A stretch of DNA of 19,643 nt from JAFAVZ01 sp036009105 (GCA_036009105.1 DASYMJ010000272.1:1-19643); one strand, 5' to 3'. Positions 1-8,389 are shown, counted from the stretch's first letter. Program-made: numbers and translations. Notes: generated by a model not told the origin, from the letters alone.

Positions 1-1550
<1,550 letters not shown>

Positions 1551-1558
1551 GTGCGCGG

Positions 1559-1564
1559 ATGCTA
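1559..1564 (-). promoter_or_regulatory. Probable -10 box of uvrA (TAGCAT)
   Basis: TAGCAT on the minus strand lies 8 bases before the uvrA ATG, which places the expected transcript start within about 2 bases of the start codon. No Shine-Dalgarno site is seen between them, so a leaderless or nearly leaderless mRNA is inferred. Confidence 0.5.
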
Positions 1565-1601
1565 ACCCTCCGCGCGGCCAACGTCTTCCTTCTACTCCGC
1601 G

Positions 1602-1607
1602 TAGAAT
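1602..1607 (+). promoter_or_regulatory. Probable -10 box of the YfhO-like gene (TAGAAT)
   Basis: TAGAAT ends 4 bases before the GTG at 1612 and 22 bases before the next in-frame ATG at 1630. There is no convincing -35 box and no Shine-Dalgarno site. It is part of a window-wide pattern of TAnnnT boxes next to start codons. Confidence 0.45.
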
Positions 1608-1611
1608 TGCT

Positions 1612-4017
1612 GTGATCGCAACCTTCCTGATGTACTTCCTGACGGCAGCCGGCGTCGCGTGTCTCGCGCACCGCCGCGTGGTCAGGATCTCCCGGAGCGC
1701 ACGCGTCGCGCTCGTCCTGCTCCCTCTCTGTTTCACCGGCCGCGCTCTCTTCACCGGCGGGGTCTACGCGCCGATCGAGCTGCCGTACCGCTGGGAACCT
1801 TTGCGCTCCATGCGCGAGGCGCTGGGAGTCCCGCCGCCGCACAACGGGCTGCTCTCCGACGTCTACTGCCTGAACATGCCGTGGAAGTACGCCACGCGCC
1901 TGGCCTGGTCGCACGGCAACTGGCCGCTCTGGAATCCGTTCAATTTCGCGGGCGACATCCTGGCCGCCTCCGCCCAGCCGACGCCCTACGAGCCGATGAC
2001 GCTGCTGAGCCTGCTCCTGCCGGCGGCGAACAGCCTGACCTTCCTTGCCGCGATGACGTTCTTCCTCGCCGCGCTCTGCATGTTCGTCTTCCTGCGCGAC
2101 CTCGAATGCAGCGAGGTGGCGTCGCTGATCGGCGCCGCCGGCTGGGCGTTCTCATCGTTCCTGGTGATCTGGCTGGGCTGGGTCATCGGCCCCTCCACGC
2201 TCTGGCTCCCCCTGGTCCTCCTCGGCGTGCGGCGGGTGGTGCGGCGGCACTCGGCTGCCGTGCTGGTGGTGGCGTTCACGATGATGCTGCTCAACGGGCA
2301 TCCGGAGAGCGCGGTGCACATCGTGGCCATCGGCATGGTGTGGGCGGCGTTCGAGCTGTTCGGGAAATGCAGGGCCGGCTCTCAGCCGGCCCAGCTATCG
2401 GTTGACGATGGGCCGGCTGAGAGCCGGCCCTACATTGCGCTGCGCGCAATCGTTCCTGGCCTCGGTGCGGGCATCCTCGCCCTCGGCCTCTGCGCGATCT
2501 ACCTTTTCCCCATCATCGATGCCATCCCGCAGACGATGGAGGGGAACTTCCGGCGCGCGGTGTGGGTGCACATGAAGCGCTCCATGCCGCGCGAGGCGGT
2601 GCTCGGACATCTCGAGTCGCAGGTCATCCCGTTCCGCTTCGGCGACCCGTCGCGGCGCGTGGTGGCGTGGCCGAAGAGCCCTCCGTACAACTACACCGAG
2701 GCGGCCTACGCGGGCAGCGTATTGCTGCCTCTCGCCCTCCTCGGACTGTGGCGCTCCAAGCGGCCGGAGAAGTTGGTGGTGCTCGCCATCGGCATCGTCG
2801 GACTGCTGATCGGCATCGAGGCGGCGCCGTTCGCCAACTGGATCGCGAAGCTGCCGCTCTTCGATCTCTCGTTGAATGCACGATTGATCTTCGCGGTCTC
2901 CTTCATGGTGGCGACGCTCGCGGCGCTCGGCATCGATGAGGTGGCGACGCATCCACGTGATTTCGTCATCGTGAGCGGCGCAACGACCATCGCGCTGGCG
3001 GCGCTCGTCGCCATGGAGTGGCAGGCGATGCTCGCCTGGGGGCTCGAGCCCGAGTTCCTGCGCGCGCAATCGGCGCTGTTGCTCGTGCCGCTCGTCCTCC
3101 TGACCATTACGCCGCGCAAATACGCGCCGGCCGCCATCCTGCTGCTACTGCTTGCGCAGCGCACGGCCGAGGCGGCGCGGTTTTATCCGACGCTGCCGGC
3201 TCGCATCTTTTATCCGCGCATCGCGGTGCTGGACCGGTTGCCCAAAGGCGGCGCGCCGTACCGCATCACGGCGCTGGGGCACGTCTTCGTGCCGAACATC
3301 GCCACGATGTACGAGGTGGAAGACGTGCGCGGCTACCAGGCCATGACGCTGGAGCGGATGCGCGTGGCGCAGGACTTTTTCTCCGTCGCGCAGCCGGTGT
3401 GGTTCAACCGCGTCGACGACCTCACCCGGCCGTTCCTCTCCGCGCTGAACGTCCGTTTCGCGCTCGCGCCCGCGGGCACGCCCGCGCCCGAAGGATGGCG
3501 GCATGTCGATGCGCAGCCGGGCGTGGAGGTGTTCGAGAACCTGCGGGTGCTGCCGCGCGCGTGGCTGCCGCGGCGGGTGATCGTTTTCGATGGGCCGCTG
3601 TTCGGCGAGCTGGCCGCGGAGACCGACTTTGCGCAACGCGGCTGGGTCGAGGTCCCGAGGAGCCAGCACATGGAGGAGGAGAACGCGAGCGGCACGGTCT
3701 CGATCCGGCCGCGCGGCTACAACGCGTTCCGCATCGACGCGACGCTCGATCGCGACGGCTGGCTCTTCATCTCCCAATCGGCGTGGAAAGGGTGGCGGGC
3801 CACCATCGACGGCAAGCCGGCCAACGTCCGCAAGGCGGATGCGACGCTGCTCGCCGTGCGCGTGCCGGGCGGGCGGCACCGCATCGAGCTGCGCTACCTG
3901 CCGAAAGCGTTCGTGAGCGGGGCGTGGGTCAGTGGGATCACCGCGCTGCTGTTGGCGCTGTGGTGGATTCGGCAATCCAGGCGGCATAACGCTCCTCCAC
4001 CTGCTCCGGCCGGATGA
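1612..4017 (+). CDS. YfhO-like multispanning membrane protein (probable glycosyltransferase/glycolipid-related)
   Basis: About 801 residues. The first ~550 residues hold many hydrophobic segments (for example SLTFLAAMTFFLAALCMFVF and a stretch near VLLPLALLGL). The soluble C-terminal part resembles the YfhO family: PFLSALNVRFALAP, GVEVFENLRVLPRAWLPRRV, SQSAWKGWRATIDGKPA, then a last membrane segment. YfhO-family proteins are linked to surface glycopolymer or lipoteichoic-acid glycosylation; the substrate here is unknown. The start is GTG 1612, just after a TAGAAT box; ATG 1630 is the alternative, and the longer frame from 1420 would overlap uvrA. Residues ~252-275 are encoded by an inserted palindromic repeat (2366-2436). 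The last 80 bases overlap convergent cutA. Confidence 0.85.
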   Translation: MIATFLMYFLTAAGVACLAHRRVVRISRSARVALVLLPLCFTGRALFTGGVYAPIELPYRWEPLRSMREALGVPPPHNGLLSDVYCLNMPWKYATRLAWSHGNWPLWNPFNFAGDILAASAQPTPYEPMTLLSLLLPAANSLTFLAAMTFFLAALCMFVFLRDLECSEVASLIGAAGWAFSSFLVIWLGWVIGPSTLWLPLVLLGVRRVVRRHSAAVLVVAFTMMLLNGHPESAVHIVAIGMVWAAFELFGKCRAGSQPAQLSVDDGPAESRPYIALRAIVPGLGAGILALGLCAIYLFPIIDAIPQTMEGNFRRAVWVHMKRSMPREAVLGHLESQVIPFRFGDPSRRVVAWPKSPPYNYTEAAYAGSVLLPLALLGLWRSKRPEKLVVLAIGIVGLLIGIEAAPFANWIAKLPLFDLSLNARLIFAVSFMVATLAALGIDEVATHPRDFVIVSGATTIALAALVAMEWQAMLAWGLEPEFLRAQSALLLVPLVLLTITPRKYAPAAILLLLLAQRTAEAARFYPTLPARIFYPRIAVLDRLPKGGAPYRITALGHVFVPNIATMYEVEDVRGYQAMTLERMRVAQDFFSVAQPVWFNRVDDLTRPFLSALNVRFALAPAGTPAPEGWRHVDAQPGVEVFENLRVLPRAWLPRRVIVFDGPLFGELAAETDFAQRGWVEVPRSQHMEEENASGTVSIRPRGYNAFRIDATLDRDGWLFISQSAWKGWRATIDGKPANVRKADATLLAVRVPGGRHRIELRYLPKAFVSGAWVSGITALLLALWWIRQSRRHNAPPPAPAG
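2366..2436. repeat. REP-like double palindrome inside the YfhO-like coding sequence
   Basis: Two 28-base arms (2366-2393 and 2409-2436) are reverse complements at 27 of 28 positions, separated by a 15-base loop. Each arm is itself palindromic (GGGCCGGCT-CTC-AGCCGGCCC), so the element could form a cruciform. It is translated in frame as a polar peptide containing RAGSQPAQ and GPAESRPY in an otherwise hydrophobic region. A partial copy, sharing GCCGGCCCTACATT, lies at 9505-9518. Confidence 0.85.
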
Positions 4018-4270
4018 CCACCAGCTCCGGCAGATCGTACGGGTGGCGCTCGAGCAGCGCCGCGCGCAGCTCCGGCAGCCGCTCCGCGGTCGTCTTGATG
4101 AGGAGCAGCTTCTCGCCGTCCTGCGTCACGCGGTTCTCCCACCTGTAGATTGATTCCACGGCCGGGAGAATGTTCACGCACGCGGCCAGGCGGGCCTCCA
4201 CGAGGGAGCGCGCGAAGGAGACGGCATCGAAGTCGGCGCCGACGGTGGTGAGGACGAGCAGCGGCGTCAA
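3938..4270 (-). CDS. cutA: CutA-like divalent-cation tolerance protein
   Basis: 110 residues, the usual CutA length (about 105-115). Family signatures are visible: RLAACVNILPAVESIYRWE near residues 27-45, then LLLIKTT and RHPYDLPELVVI. CutA proteins form ferredoxin-fold trimers. They were linked to copper/divalent-metal tolerance in E. coli, but the molecular role is unsettled. The TTG start at 4270 overlaps the stop of the upstream exported-protein gene in a 4-base TTGA, so translation is probably coupled. The 3' end overlaps the YfhO-like gene by 80 bases on the opposite strand; both termini look family-like, so the overlap seems real. Confidence 0.9.
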   Translation of the reverse strand: MTPLLVLTTVGADFDAVSFARSLVEARLAACVNILPAVESIYRWENRVTQDGEKLLLIKTTAERLPELRAALLERHPYDLPELVVIRPEQVEERYAAWIAESTTAPTAAR

Positions 4271-4842
4271 CGCCGCGCGTCCCCGGCGATGCGCGCCGCG
4301 GCGTCGCGAGCCACGGCGCCGGCCGCGCGGCGGTACTGCGCGTACTGCACGAAGGGCAGCCCGAGGACCGTGTAGAAGTTGCGGCCGCCGACGCTGATCC
4401 AGGACGGCACCGGCATCACCTTCGTCTGCCGCAGGTCATACGAGGCGACCTGCTCCAGGGTGCGGCCGTCGTAGAGGCGCACTTCCGCGGCGACGCGAGA
4501 CAGCACCACGGTCACGCCGCCCGCGACATTGCGCGAGCCGATCTCGACGTCGCCGATCGGGTAGTCGCCCGTGCCGCTGGAGGGCATGAGCTCGACGTAA
4601 TAGTCGGCGTCCTCCGGTCGCGCGTTCTCCATGGTGCGGTCGGTGACGAACGCGTCGAAGCCCTTCCTGCGCAGCTCCGCGCGCAGGTTGCGGCCGACGA
4701 GCGAAGCGAGATCGGCATCCTCCGGCGCGAGCTGGCCGCGCATGGCGAGGATGCCGATCCGGAGCCGGCCGTCCTCGTGGAAGGCCGGAGCCGCGGAGGC
4801 CCAGGCGAGCAGGAGGAGGGCGGTGATGAGGACGCGGCGCAT
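4267..4842 (-). CDS. Exported protein of unknown function
   Basis: 191 residues with a clear Sec signal peptide (MRRVLITALLLLAWASAAPA). The mature part begins HEDGRLRIGILAMRG and is a mixed alpha/beta sequence with no cysteines. It includes RNLRAELRRKGFDAFVTDRT and AAEVRLYDGRTLEQVASYDL. The pattern is loosely like periplasmic proteins that assemble small-molecule or lipoprotein complexes, but I cannot name a family. It lies 38 bases downstream of the second DsbA-like gene and is coupled to cutA by a TTGA overlap. A TAAGAT box 9 bases before the ATG may give it its own promoter, so membership of the cassette operon is uncertain. Confidence 0.8.
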   Translation of the reverse strand: MRRVLITALLLLAWASAAPAFHEDGRLRIGILAMRGQLAPEDADLASLVGRNLRAELRRKGFDAFVTDRTMENARPEDADYYVELMPSSGTGDYPIGDVEIGSRNVAGGVTVVLSRVAAEVRLYDGRTLEQVASYDLRQTKVMPVPSWISVGGRNFYTVLGLPFVQYAQYRRAAGAVARDAAARIAGDARR

Positions 4843-4851
4843 GGTGATGGG

Positions 4852-4857
4852 ATCTTA
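4852..4857 (-). promoter_or_regulatory. Probable -10 box of the exported-protein/cutA pair (TAAGAT)
   Basis: TAAGAT on the minus strand lies 9 bases before the ATG at 4842, in the 38-base gap after the DsbA-like gene. The transcript start would lie about 2-3 bases before the start codon. No Shine-Dalgarno site is seen. Confidence 0.4.
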
Positions 4858-4880
4858 CGCCTGAGGAGCGAGTTGCTGCT

Positions 4881-5903
4881 TCATTTCGCCGCCTGCGCGC
4901 TTCCCGCCGGCCGCGCGCGTGCCAGCTCCTCGTCGATCACCGAAGCGAACGACTCCAGCGGCGCGGCCCCCACCACCATCCGCCCGTTCACGAAGAACGT
5001 GGGGGTGCTCTGCACGCCGAGCTTCGCGCCGGCGGCCTGCCCTTCCTTCCAGCTGTCGGCGTACTTGCCGGAGTCGAGGCACGTGTTGAACTTCGCCATG
5101 TCCACGCCGGACTCGGTGGCGTACTTGCGGATGTCCGCGTCCTGCACCGGGCCGCCGCTCTTGGAGAAGAAGCGGTCATGCATCTCCCAGAACTTGTCCT
5201 GATCGGCGGCGCAGCGGGCGGCGGCCGCGGCGCGCGGCGCGGTGCGGTGGATGGCCAGCGGATAGTCGAGGAACACGAACTTCACGTTCTCGCCGTACTT
5301 GTCTTCGATCTTCTGCATGGTCTGGTGCGCCCGGCTGCAGAAGGGGCATTCGAAGTCGGAGAACTCGACGATGGTCACCGGCGCCTTCGCGTTCCCCCTG
5401 GTCGGGCCCGCCAGATCGATCTTCGCGCGGGGCGGCTCGAGCAGGATCTTCACCCCCGCGGCCTCGCGCAGCGACTTCACGTACTCCGCCGTGCGGGTGG
5501 CGATGCGCTGGCGCTTCATCCCCTCGATGATCTGGGCGATGGCTTCTTCCTTCGAGCCGCCGAAGCGCTCCTTCGTCCCCTCGTAGAACGGCTCCACCTC
5601 CTCCCGGGTCGGCACGCTGATCCGGCCGCCCACCTCGGTCTTGAGCAGCTCCTCCACAGTGATGCCGCGCTTCGCCGCCTCGGCCGCCAGGAGGCGCTCC
5701 GCGATGAGGTCGTCCAGCGCCGTCTTCTTGATGGAGTACTCCTCCGTGCGCAGGCGCATCAGGCGGCTGCCCACGGCGCGGTCCAGCTCTTCCTGGGTGA
5801 TGCTCTGTTTGCCGATGGTGGCCACGCCGTCGTTCGGCGCCGGCAGCGCCGGCGCGGCAAGGGCGAGCAGCAGGGCGGCGGCGAGGATTCGGGTCGATCT
5901 CAT
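4881..5903 (-). CDS. Exported SurA_N–DsbA fusion thiol oxidoreductase, cassette copy 2
   Basis: 340 residues. Signal peptide ~1-22 (MRSTRILAAALLLALAAPAL). Residues ~25-160 are a helical SurA N-terminal-like chaperone segment (IGKQSITQEELDRAVGSRL, ALDDLIAERLL) with no PPIase domain. Residues ~170-325 are a DsbA-like thioredoxin fold: active site C186-P-F-C189, cis-proline in VQSTPTFF (P301), and an extra cysteine pair, C231 and C275. The likely role is a periplasmic disulfide oxidase or isomerase with its own substrate-binding region. The start is supported by an AGGGAG Shine-Dalgarno site. It sits 54 bases downstream of a 16-cysteine secreted protein, its probable substrate. It is about 86% identical (hand count) to copy 1 at 6595-7620. 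Confidence 0.93.
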   Translation of the reverse strand: MRSTRILAAALLLALAAPALPAPNDGVATIGKQSITQEELDRAVGSRLMRLRTEEYSIKKTALDDLIAERLLAAEAAKRGITVEELLKTEVGGRISVPTREEVEPFYEGTKERFGGSKEEAIAQIIEGMKRQRIATRTAEYVKSLREAAGVKILLEPPRAKIDLAGPTRGNAKAPVTIVEFSDFECPFCSRAHQTMQKIEDKYGENVKFVFLDYPLAIHRTAPRAAAAARCAADQDKFWEMHDRFFSKSGGPVQDADIRKYATESGVDMAKFNTCLDSGKYADSWKEGQAAGAKLGVQSTPTFFVNGRMVVGAAPLESFASVIDEELARARPAGSAQAAK

Positions 5904-5921
5904 CGGTCACTCCCTTCGAAT

Positions 5922-5949
5922 CGGGAAGACGCGTCGCCGCGCCTTCCCG
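5922..5949 (-). other. Conserved intergenic RNA hairpin, cassette copy 2
   Basis: Two 12-base arms (5922-5933 and 5938-5949) close a 4-base loop that reads GCGA in the minus-strand transcript, a GNRA tetraloop. The single mismatch in the DNA becomes a U·G wobble in that RNA. It lies between the cysteine-rich gene stop and the DsbA start, and is followed by AUUCGAAGGGAG rather than a U-run, so it is not a classical terminator. The equivalent hairpin at 7640-7663 supports selection for the structure. Confidence 0.7.
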
Positions 5950-5957
5950 TCAGGTGA

Positions 5958-6446
5958 TCAGCAACTGTGGTGGCCGTCGCAGTACCAGCCGCCGTCGCAG
6001 CAGTCCTGGTAGCCGCTGCCGCTCTCCGAGTGGTCGATCGAGTCGTCGCACCAGGTGTAGCTCCGGTAGTACGAGCTGGTGTTGCAGCTGTTGGCGTCCG
6101 TCATGGTGACCAGCTCCACCACGTGGTGGGTGCACTCCCAGTAGGTCCAGTGGAAGTCGCCGTTGCCGTACGAGCCGCGGTACGCGCGGGAGCTCTCGTA
6201 CCAGCTCGGCGTGCAGTTGTCCGGGATGCAGCCGCCGGAGCTCTCGCCGCAGGTCGAGGAGACCCAGGAGAGGCAGCCGCCATCGATGGTGTATACCTCG
6301 CAATTCTGGCAGTACTGGTCGCAGGAGGAGCTGTAGGGATCGCAGGTGTCCCAGCACTCTCCCAGCTGGGCTTGGGCGGACGGCGCGGCAGCGATCAGCG
6401 CCGCCGCGAACGTACAGAGGAGGAGGACCTTGAGCAGTTTCGGCAT
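5958..6446 (-). CDS. Secreted 16-cysteine protein, cassette copy 2
   Basis: 162 residues of unknown family. Sec signal peptide to about residue 26 (cut after SAQA). The mature protein has 16 cysteines (31,35,42,46,49,58,66,73,78,105,121,133,149,150,156,162), enough for eight disulfides, and many Tyr, Trp, Ser and Asp. Two blocks, Y89-E111 and I137-C162, are identical to the paralogue at 7674-8153; the last ends CCDGGWYCDGHHSC. The N-terminal half differs but keeps its cysteine order. ATG 6446 is chosen for the AAAGAGG Shine-Dalgarno site; GTG 6461 is less likely. The gene precedes a DsbA-like gene in a two-gene cassette. Function is unknown: a toxin, metal-binding protein or structural surface protein are all possible. 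Confidence 0.85.
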   Translation of the reverse strand: MPKLLKVLLLCTFAAALIAAAPSAQAQLGECWDTCDPYSSSCDQYCQNCEVYTIDGGCLSWVSSTCGESSGGCIPDNCTPSWYESSRAYRGSYGNGDFHWTYWECTHHVVELVTMTDANSCNTSSYYRSYTWCDDSIDHSESGSGYQDCCDGGWYCDGHHSC

Positions 6447-6458
6447 GGGAACCTCTTT

Positions 6459-6481
6459 CACGCGCCGCGGTCGCGCGCGTG
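6459..6481 (-). other. Leader hairpin before cysteine-rich gene copy 2
   Basis: CACGCGC (6459-6465) and GCGCGTG (6475-6481) form a perfect 7-base stem with a 9-base loop just upstream of the Shine-Dalgarno site. A similar stem (GCACGC/GCGTGC) occupies the same relative place before copy 1 at 8180-8196. A role in translation control is inferred only from position. Confidence 0.45.
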
Positions 6482-6491
6482 CGGTAAGGCT

Positions 6492-6508
6492 GGTTGCGGG
6501 ATGCCGAG
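6492..6508 (-). promoter_or_regulatory. Leader motif 2, copy 2
   Basis: A 17-base block reading CTCGGYATCYCKCAACC on the minus strand matches 8199-8215 at 14 of 17 positions. It lies just upstream of the leader hairpin in both copies, in otherwise poorly matching leader sequence. Confidence 0.45.
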
Positions 6509-6528
6509 CGGCAAAGGGAACCGGGATG

Positions 6529-6570
6529 CTAGTCCATTGGACTCACCACCCTTCCGGGTTTATGTATATG
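6529..6570 (-). promoter_or_regulatory. Cassette promoter and conserved leader motif 1 with mini-ORF, copy 2
   Basis: On the minus strand a TATACA box (6568-6563) precedes GGAAGGGTGGTGAG. The 23-base block 6535-6557 matches 8396-8418 at 19 of 23 positions. It includes a Shine-Dalgarno-like GGAAGG and a mini-ORF, GTG GTG AGT CCA ATG GAC TAG (6549-6529), encoding VVSPMD. Copy 1 encodes VVSPMT with a stop at the same codon. A promoter here would give each cassette its own transcript with a leader of about 100 bases. Confidence 0.45.
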
Positions 6571-6594
6571 TTGCACTGCTGAACTTGTCGAGCC

Positions 6595-7620
6595 TCACCG
6601 CCCCGTTGCGGCGGCAGCCGCGGTCTTCTTGGTGCGGGCCAGCTCCTCGTCGATCACGCTGGTGAAGCTCTCCAGCGGCGCGGCTCCCACCACCATCCGC
6701 CCGTTCACGAAGAACGTCGGCGTGCTCTGCACTCCCACCTTCGAGCCGGCGGCCTGCCCTTCCTTCCACGTGTCGGCGTACTTGCCGGAGTCGAGGCAGG
6801 TGCTGAACCGCGTCATGTCGACGCCGGACTCGGTGGCGTACTTGCGGATGTCCGCATCCTGTACGGGGCCGCCGTTCTTGGAGAAGAAGCGGTCGTGCAT
6901 CTCCCAGAACTTCCCCTGATCGGCGGCGCATCGCGCGGCGGCCGCGGCGCGCGGCGCGGTGCGATGGATGGGCAGCGGATAGTCGAGGAACACGAACTTC
7001 ACGTTCTCCCCGTACTTCTGCTCGATCTTCTTCATCGTGGCGTTGGCGCGGCTGCAGAAGGGGCACTCGAAGTCGGAGAACTCGACGATGGTGACCGGCG
7101 CTACCTCGCTGCCGCGGGTCGGGCCGGCCGCGTCCACCTTCGCGCGGGGCGGCGCGAGCAGCACCTTCACCCCCGCCGCCTCGCGGAGCGACTTCACGAA
7201 TTCGGCGGTGCGGGCGGCGATGCGCTGCCGCTTCATCCCCTCGATGATCTGGGCGATGGCTTCTTCCTTCGAGCCGCCGAAGCGCTCCTTCGTGCCGTCG
7301 TAGAACGGCTCCACTTCCGCGGCGGTGGGCACTTCGATCTTGCCGCCCACTTCCGTCTTCAGCAGCTCCTCGACCGTGATGTTGCGCCTGGCCGCTTCGG
7401 TGGCCAGCAGCCGCTCGGCGATCAGGTCATCGAGCGCCGTCTTCCTGATGTTGTACTCCTCGGTGCGCAGGCGCATGAGGCGCGTGCCGACCGCCTGGTC
7501 GAGCTCCGCCTGGGAGAGGGTCTGTTTGCCGATGATGGCCACGCCCTTGTCCGCGGCGAAGAGCGAGGCGGCGGCAATGAGGAGCAGCGATGCGGCGAGA
7601 GTGATGCGAATCGGTTTCAT
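6595..7620 (-). CDS. Exported SurA_N–DsbA fusion thiol oxidoreductase, cassette copy 1
   Basis: 341 residues, same architecture as copy 2. Signal peptide ~1-22 (MKPIRITLAASLLLIAAASL). SurA_N-like helical region ~25-160. DsbA-like fold with C186-P-F-C189, cis-proline P301, and the extra cysteines in AARCAADQ and STCLDSG. It probably oxidises or isomerises disulfides in the periplasm, with the upstream 16-cysteine protein (7674-8153) the obvious client. The ATG at 7620 has a strong AGGAGG Shine-Dalgarno site 6 bases upstream. The open frame continues upstream through the cysteine-rich gene only as a shadow. Differences from copy 2 are scattered, with the active-site block unchanged, consistent with duplication followed by purifying selection. 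Confidence 0.93.
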   Translation of the reverse strand: MKPIRITLAASLLLIAAASLFAADKGVAIIGKQTLSQAELDQAVGTRLMRLRTEEYNIRKTALDDLIAERLLATEAARRNITVEELLKTEVGGKIEVPTAAEVEPFYDGTKERFGGSKEEAIAQIIEGMKRQRIAARTAEFVKSLREAAGVKVLLAPPRAKVDAAGPTRGSEVAPVTIVEFSDFECPFCSRANATMKKIEQKYGENVKFVFLDYPLPIHRTAPRAAAAARCAADQGKFWEMHDRFFSKNGGPVQDADIRKYATESGVDMTRFSTCLDSGKYADTWKEGQAAGSKVGVQSTPTFFVNGRMVVGAAPLESFTSVIDEELARTKKTAAAAATGR

Positions 7621-7639
7621 CTCGTCCTCCTTCGAATCC

Positions 7640-7663
7640 GGAAGGCGCGTCGCCGCGCCTTCC
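7640..7663 (-). other. Conserved intergenic RNA hairpin, cassette copy 1
   Basis: GGAAGGCGCG (7640-7649) and CGCGCCTTCC (7654-7663) form a perfect 10-base stem. The transcript loop is GCGA, as in copy 2 (5922-5949). It lies 10 bases after the cysteine-rich gene stop and 19 bases before the DsbA start. No U-run follows. A partial attenuator, an RNase-blocking 3' end for the first gene, or a stability element are possible. Confidence 0.7.
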
Positions 7664-7673
7664 GTCAGACCGT

Positions 7674-8153
7674 TCAGCAACTGTGGTGGCCGTCGCAGTA
7701 CCAGCCGCCGTCGCAGCAGTCCTGGTATCCGCTTCCGCTCTCGGAGTGGTCGATGGTGTCGTCGCAATAGGACGAGGTCCAGTACGCCGAGTTCTCGTTG
7801 CAGTGGCTCGTGTCGGTGAGCGTCACCCACTCGACCACGTGATGCGTGCACTCCCAGTACGTCCAGTGGAAGTCGCCGTTGCCGTAGGAGCCGCGGTACT
7901 GGCGGGACGTCTCGCTCCAGGTGGGGGCGCAGTTCAGGCAGCCGTTGCCGCCGCGCTGTCCGCAGGTCGAATAGCGGGTCTGGATGCAGCCGCCGTCCTG
8001 GGTGAAGCCGAAGCAATACCAGCATGACTCGTCGCAGTCGCTGTACTGCGGGTCGCATTCACTACAGGCGATCTGGGCCTGCGCGGTGGGCGCCGCGGCG
8101 CAGAGCAGCGCCACGAACGCGAGACCAAGGAGAAACTTCACCGTGTGGGACAT
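7674..8153 (-). CDS. Secreted 16-cysteine protein, cassette copy 1
   Basis: 159 residues, paralogue of 5958-6446. Signal peptide to about residue 26 (cut after TAQA). There are 16 mature cysteines at 30,33,40,44,47,56,64,72,75,102,118,130,146,147,153 and 159. Between cysteines 9 and 16 every spacing equals that of the paralogue, while the N-terminal spacings vary by one or two residues. Identical blocks are Y86-E108 (includes HWTYWECTHHVVE) and I134-C159. The start is ATG 8153, with a GAGGAGAG Shine-Dalgarno site 9 bases upstream and a signal peptide right after it; the frame is open to 8291 without need. It is first in the cassette, followed by its DsbA-like partner. I do not recognise the family. 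Confidence 0.85.
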   Translation of the reverse strand: MSHTVKFLLGLAFVALLCAAAPTAQAQIACSECDPQYSDCDESCWYCFGFTQDGGCIQTRYSTCGQRGGNGCLNCAPTWSETSRQYRGSYGNGDFHWTYWECTHHVVEWVTLTDTSHCNENSAYWTSSYCDDTIDHSESGSGYQDCCDGGWYCDGHHSC

Positions 8154-8179
8154 GAAAGGGTTCTCTCCTCGAGGTTGAG

Positions 8180-8196
8180 GCACGCGCGGAGCGTGC
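8180..8196 (-). other. Leader hairpin before cysteine-rich gene copy 1
   Basis: GCACGC (8180-8185) and GCGTGC (8191-8196) form a 6-base stem with a 5-base loop, upstream of the Shine-Dalgarno site and adjoining leader motif 2, as in copy 2. Confidence 0.4.
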
Positions 8197-8198
8197 GC

Positions 8199-8215
8199 GG
8201 TTGAGAGATACCGAG
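8199..8215 (-). promoter_or_regulatory. Leader motif 2, copy 1
   Basis: 17-base block (minus strand CTCGGTATCTCTCAACC) matching 6492-6508 at 14 of 17 positions and standing in the same place relative to the leader hairpin. Confidence 0.45.
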
Positions 8216-8389
8216 AGGCGCCGTGGCGCCGGGCTTCGGCGCGGCGGAGTCCGAGACACACGTCGGGAGCGTGAGTGCTAGCGAGACTCATCGGTTCCTG
8301 TGCCTTCCGACCGCGGACCCGAGCGGGGTGATCCGGGGCCTATCGGTGAGGACGGGAGAACGTCAGCGTATGGAAGAGGCGGACATCAT

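Noticed and set aside
5922..5949. Intergenic hairpins 5922-5949 and 7640-7663 as rho-independent terminators
   Set aside because: Neither is followed by a U-run on the transcript, and the downstream DsbA-like genes have good Shine-Dalgarno sites soon after.
4881..8153. Reading the cysteine-rich/DsbA pairs as a known RiPP or lantibiotic cluster
   Set aside because: No modification enzyme, dedicated transporter or protease is nearby, and the precursors have Sec signal peptides. Disulfide-rich secreted proteins fit better.
8154..8291. N-terminal extension of cysteine-rich protein copy 1 to 8291
   Set aside because: It would put an Arg-rich segment before a normal signal peptide and cover the leader hairpin and Shine-Dalgarno site; copy 2 has no such extension.
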